Source: Planctomycetota bacterium
Lineage (GTDB): Bacteria > Planctomycetota > Phycisphaerae > Phycisphaerales > UBA1924
Length of the DNA stretch: 60,427 nucleotides
Direction of reading: 5' to 3'
Assembly (NCBI GenBank): GCA_003696675.1
Contig: RFGH01000044.1
Span: forward strand, 1 to 60,427
Below are positions 58,419-60,427 of the stretch, piece after piece (the stretch's first letter is position 1; each line of letters starts with the position of its first letter). A program made the translations under genes and the position numbers. The notes beneath the pieces are model-generated. The model made no database searches, was not told the DNA's origin, and saw nothing but the letters and a program-made list of their open reading frames with translations.

Positions 58419-59693
58419 TCAGATGCCCGCGGGCGGGGTCAGCGGGCTCGGGCCGAGGGTCTGGATCGTGGCCCGCCCGGTGTCACGCCGGCGCAGGTAG
58501 GCGTTCAGCTCGTCCAGGGTGATCCGCTCGATCGACGCCAGCCGGTCCTCGAGCGAGCGGACCCGCCCGATGCGGTACAGATCGCCCGCCAACGCCGACG
58601 CGCGAGCGCCGGTCGACTCGCCGGAGAACACCAGACGCGAGCGCATTCCGATCTTGGCCCGGGCCAGCTCGTCGGGCGTCACATCGCCGGTATTGATCTT
58701 GTTCAACTCTTCAACCAGCACATCGAGGGCCTCCTGCGCCCGCTCCGGCGTGGTGCCCACATAGCTGGTGACGACGCCGTAGTCTCGATCGGCCCGGTAG
58801 GACGCCGACACCGCGTAGCACAACGCCCGCACCTCGCGGACCTGCGTGAACAAGCGTCCGGACATCCCGCCCGAGAGCACGGACACCACGAGCCGCTCGT
58901 AATCCGCATCGGCGTGCGTCTCACCCGGTGCGTCCTGCACCATCACGATCTGGCACTGGTTCGATTCTTCTTCCTCATGGGCGTATCCGCGCGCCGGCTC
59001 GCCGGAGGTCTGGATCAGCGGCGCGGCCCCCGACCATGAACCGAGCAGATCATCGAGCACGCCGGCGATCTGCGCGGCGTCCACATCCCCGGCGATGCCG
59101 AGCACGCTCCCGCCGGGACGGGCGTGCCCGTCCCACCACGACGCCGCGCCGTCCCGCGTGATCGAGGCGATGCCCTCGGCATCGCCGTATGTCGAGCGGT
59201 TCAGCGGCTCGGGAAGGTGCCGCGTGCGGGCGCCCAGCACCGCGCGTTCCTGGGGATCGTCGGCCAGCGAAGCGAGCGACTGGAGCGCCAACGCCTTGCT
59301 CGGCTCGACCGATGCCTGGTCGAACCGCGGGCGGCGGATCACCTCGGTCAGCAAGCGCAGACACTCTTCGAGCCGATCGCCGGTGGTCGTGGCGGTGACT
59401 GCCATGTGGCGCACGCTCGGGTCGATGCCACGCACCACGCCGGCACGATCGAAGGCATCCGCGAGCCCGCGCGAGTCCATCTCGCCCGCGCCGCGGAGCA
59501 GCAACTCCGACACAACGGAGGAAATTCCACAATTCTTTTTGGGGTCGTGCGCCGCCCCCGCTGGCAACAGCCAAGCCACACTCACGGACCGCGCACCATC
59601 CACCCGCTCGCACGCGAACGGCATCCCGCACGCCAGTGTGATCGGACGATCGGCAACGGAATCAGAAGACGACACAGAGGTGATTTCGGGCAT
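58419..59693 (-). CDS. M16-family peptidase homologue lacking the HxxEH motif
   Basis: A 424-residue protein of the M16 (insulinase/MPP) fold: SVAWLLPAGAAHDPKKNCGI near residue 28, then SSVVSELLLRGAGEMDSRGL where active members have HLLEH and so lacks the zinc-binding HxxEH. Also seen are ASWWDGHARPGGSVLGIAGD near 185 and RLFTQVREVRALCYAVSASY near 290 (the conserved R/Y strand of the C-terminal half). A catalytically inert M16 partner is expected to need an active partner, which is not in the window. ATG 59693 is the start; no clear ribosome site, so other starts are possible. Confidence 0.85.
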   Translation of the reverse strand: MPEITSVSSSDSVADRPITLACGMPFACERVDGARSVSVAWLLPAGAAHDPKKNCGISSVVSELLLRGAGEMDSRGLADAFDRAGVVRGIDPSVRHMAVTATTTGDRLEECLRLLTEVIRRPRFDQASVEPSKALALQSLASLADDPQERAVLGARTRHLPEPLNRSTYGDAEGIASITRDGAASWWDGHARPGGSVLGIAGDVDAAQIAGVLDDLLGSWSGAAPLIQTSGEPARGYAHEEEESNQCQIVMVQDAPGETHADADYERLVVSVLSGGMSGRLFTQVREVRALCYAVSASYRADRDYGVVTSYVGTTPERAQEALDVLVEELNKINTGDVTPDELARAKIGMRSRLVFSGESTGARASALAGDLYRIGRVRSLEDRLASIERITLDELNAYLRRRDTGRATIQTLGPSPLTPPAGI

Positions 59694-60182
59694 GCGCGAG
59701 TCTATGCGCACGCCCGATCCCACCCCGCGCGCCCGATTCCGGCCAGACCGAAACTCCGTGAACGCGCGGAGAACGCGCCCCGATCTTTCGCGATCTTGCC
59801 AAGAACAAACGACCGTCAACAGAACCGACACACGAATCCGATCCGATCGTCGGGTGCCGCGGCCGATGAGACCGCGCTCACGGTCCAACAGCCTTTCCAC
59901 GCGTCGTCACACATCGCTTCGGGCGCGCCGCCAACACCCGCGAAGCGTGTCCGACATCGTCGCGGACATCGCCCAGCGCGTCACTCCGAGACACGCCGAC
60001 GACCGATTTTGGACACACAAGAAAGCAGCCGACGGGTGACCAAGTGTGCAAACCCGTACTCCTTGGTGTATGGTGACGGCTGTCGTTGGTGCGCACGGAT
60101 CGCGCACTTTGCTCAAGAAGGTGCGTCCGGCACGACGATGAGTGCTCTGACGCTTTCAGTAGCGTTTGCGATCAATGGAAAC
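59694..60182. other. Gene-free 0.5-kb stretch between divergent genes
   Basis: No believable coding frame. It should contain the promoters of the M16 homologue (leftward) and the histone-like gene (rightward). Some A/T-rich and symmetric pieces exist near 60050-60150 but I see no promoter I would commit to. Confidence 0.4.
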
Positions 60183-60219
60183 GCTCGCACACCGCGAGCC
60201 CGGTCCGAAGGGTCGGACC
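60183..60219 (+). promoter_or_regulatory. Two adjacent hairpins in the leader of the histone-like gene
   Basis: Hairpin A is GCTCGC (60183-60188) with GCGAGC (60194-60199), loop ACACC. Hairpin B is GGTCCG (60202-60207) with CGGACC (60214-60219), loop AAGGGT. They end 11 bases before the AGGAG at 60231-60235, so they could influence translation. Confidence 0.35.
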
Positions 60220-60243
60220 AGGACCGAACGAGGAGTTCAAGCT

Positions 60244-60427
60244 ATGGCGAAGAAAGCCACCCGGAAAAAGGCCACCCGCAAGAAGGCCGCCAAGAAGACC
60301 GCAAAGAAGGCCACTCGCAAGAAGGCCGCCAAGAAGACCGCAAAGAAGACCGCCAAGAAGGCCACTCGCAAGAAGGCCGCCAAGAAGACCGCAAAGAAGG
60401 CCACTCGCAAGAAGGCCGCCAAGAAGA
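60244..60427 (+). CDS. Lysine-rich histone-like protein (N-terminal part; runs out of window)
   Basis: ATG 60244 follows AGGAG (60231-60235, 8-base spacer). The visible 61 residues consist almost wholly of Lys, Ala, Thr and Arg in a repeating pattern MAKKATRKKATRKKAAKKTA, similar to the C-terminal tails of bacterial H1/Hc1-like and AlgP-like proteins. It would be a cytosolic, DNA- or RNA-binding chromatin protein. At DNA level the unit AAGAAGGCCGCCAAGAAGAC recurs with variations. The 3' end of the gene is not in the window, so its total length and any other domain are unknown. Confidence 0.75.
   Translation, partial: MAKKATRKKATRKKAAKKTAKKATRKKAAKKTAKKTAKKATRKKAAKKTAKKATRKKAAKK
60262..60427 (+). 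repeat. Short tandem codon repeat of the AKKATRKK type
   Basis: Repeated near-identical DNA blocks of 39-51 bases encode KKAAKKTAKKATR. The repeat reaches the end of the window. High similarity between copies favours slippage and copy-number change. Confidence 0.8.

Noticed and set aside
60262-60427. Repeated DNA near the window end as a CRISPR array
   Set aside because: The repeats are contiguous codons of a Lys/Ala/Thr/Arg protein with no unique spacers.

Overview
The window is high-GC, gene-dense bacterial chromosome, most like a planctomycete of the class Phycisphaerae. The pointers are: secreted proteins with degenerate 'ADLAAPFG..NIFDI' dockerin-like C-terminal tails; small membrane proteins with an N-terminal CPxCGYDL zinc ribbon; a TPR protein fused to two RNA polymerase alpha-CTD modules; a prepilin-like protein; and a lysine-rich AKKATRKK histone-like protein. 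This assignment rests on family knowledge, not on a database search. There is no rRNA, tRNA, CRISPR array, prophage or transposase. The one clear RNA gene is an unannotated-looking tmRNA (ssrA).

Layout. 0-3.4 kb: partial gene, lipoprotein, dprA, an unknown ORF that runs out of phase into lexA, then lexA. 3.6-5.5 kb: a visibly lower-GC three-gene cassette (Cys-rich exported peptide, membrane-anchored protein, prepilin-like protein). 5.5-16 kb: ispD, a vanadium-haloperoxidase-like secreted protein, tmRNA, an asparagine-synthase-like/sulfotransferase pair, and three secreted or surface proteins. 16-25.5 kb: a gene-free stretch with four strong hairpins, an AtoE-type transporter, RarD-type permease, Dabb-domain lipoprotein, glyA, two zinc-ribbon membrane proteins, metallophosphatase, Ser/Thr kinase and an amidase. 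25.5-31.6 kb: trmL, two tandem TlpA-like thioredoxin proteins (one apparently frameshifted), a SpoU methyltransferase, uppP and a serA homologue. 31.6-40.3 kb: a zinc-less MDR protein, HEAT lipoprotein, an ABC ATPase and a BtuF-like binding protein (no permease here), an SDR protein, RNase R and a CpeT-like lipoprotein. 40.4-47.5 kb: secretin and GspE-type ATPase, small membrane proteins, GNAT, aroC. 47.5-60.4 kb: fused permease/spermidine-synthase-like protein, HAD phosphatase, RNHCP protein, SET-domain protein, Bfd-like protein, TPR-alphaCTD protein, MATE exporter, an overlapping permease-GNAT-pdxA operon, an M16 homologue lacking HxxEH, and the start of the histone-like gene.

How it fits together: housekeeping genes (isoprenoid, serine/glycine, chorismate, PLP, undecaprenyl recycling, RNA decay, SOS, ribosome rescue) are mixed with an export theme: secretin, secretion ATPase, prepilin and several signal-peptide proteins with a cysteine-bracketed tail. 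Many neighbours are coupled by 4-base ATGA/GTGA overlaps. The most notable items are the dockerin-like tail system, the low-GC Cys-rich/prepilin cassette, the lexA overlap with a candidate operator, the TPR-alphaCTD fusion, the frameshifted thioredoxin duplicate, and the asparagine-synthase/sulfotransferase pair.
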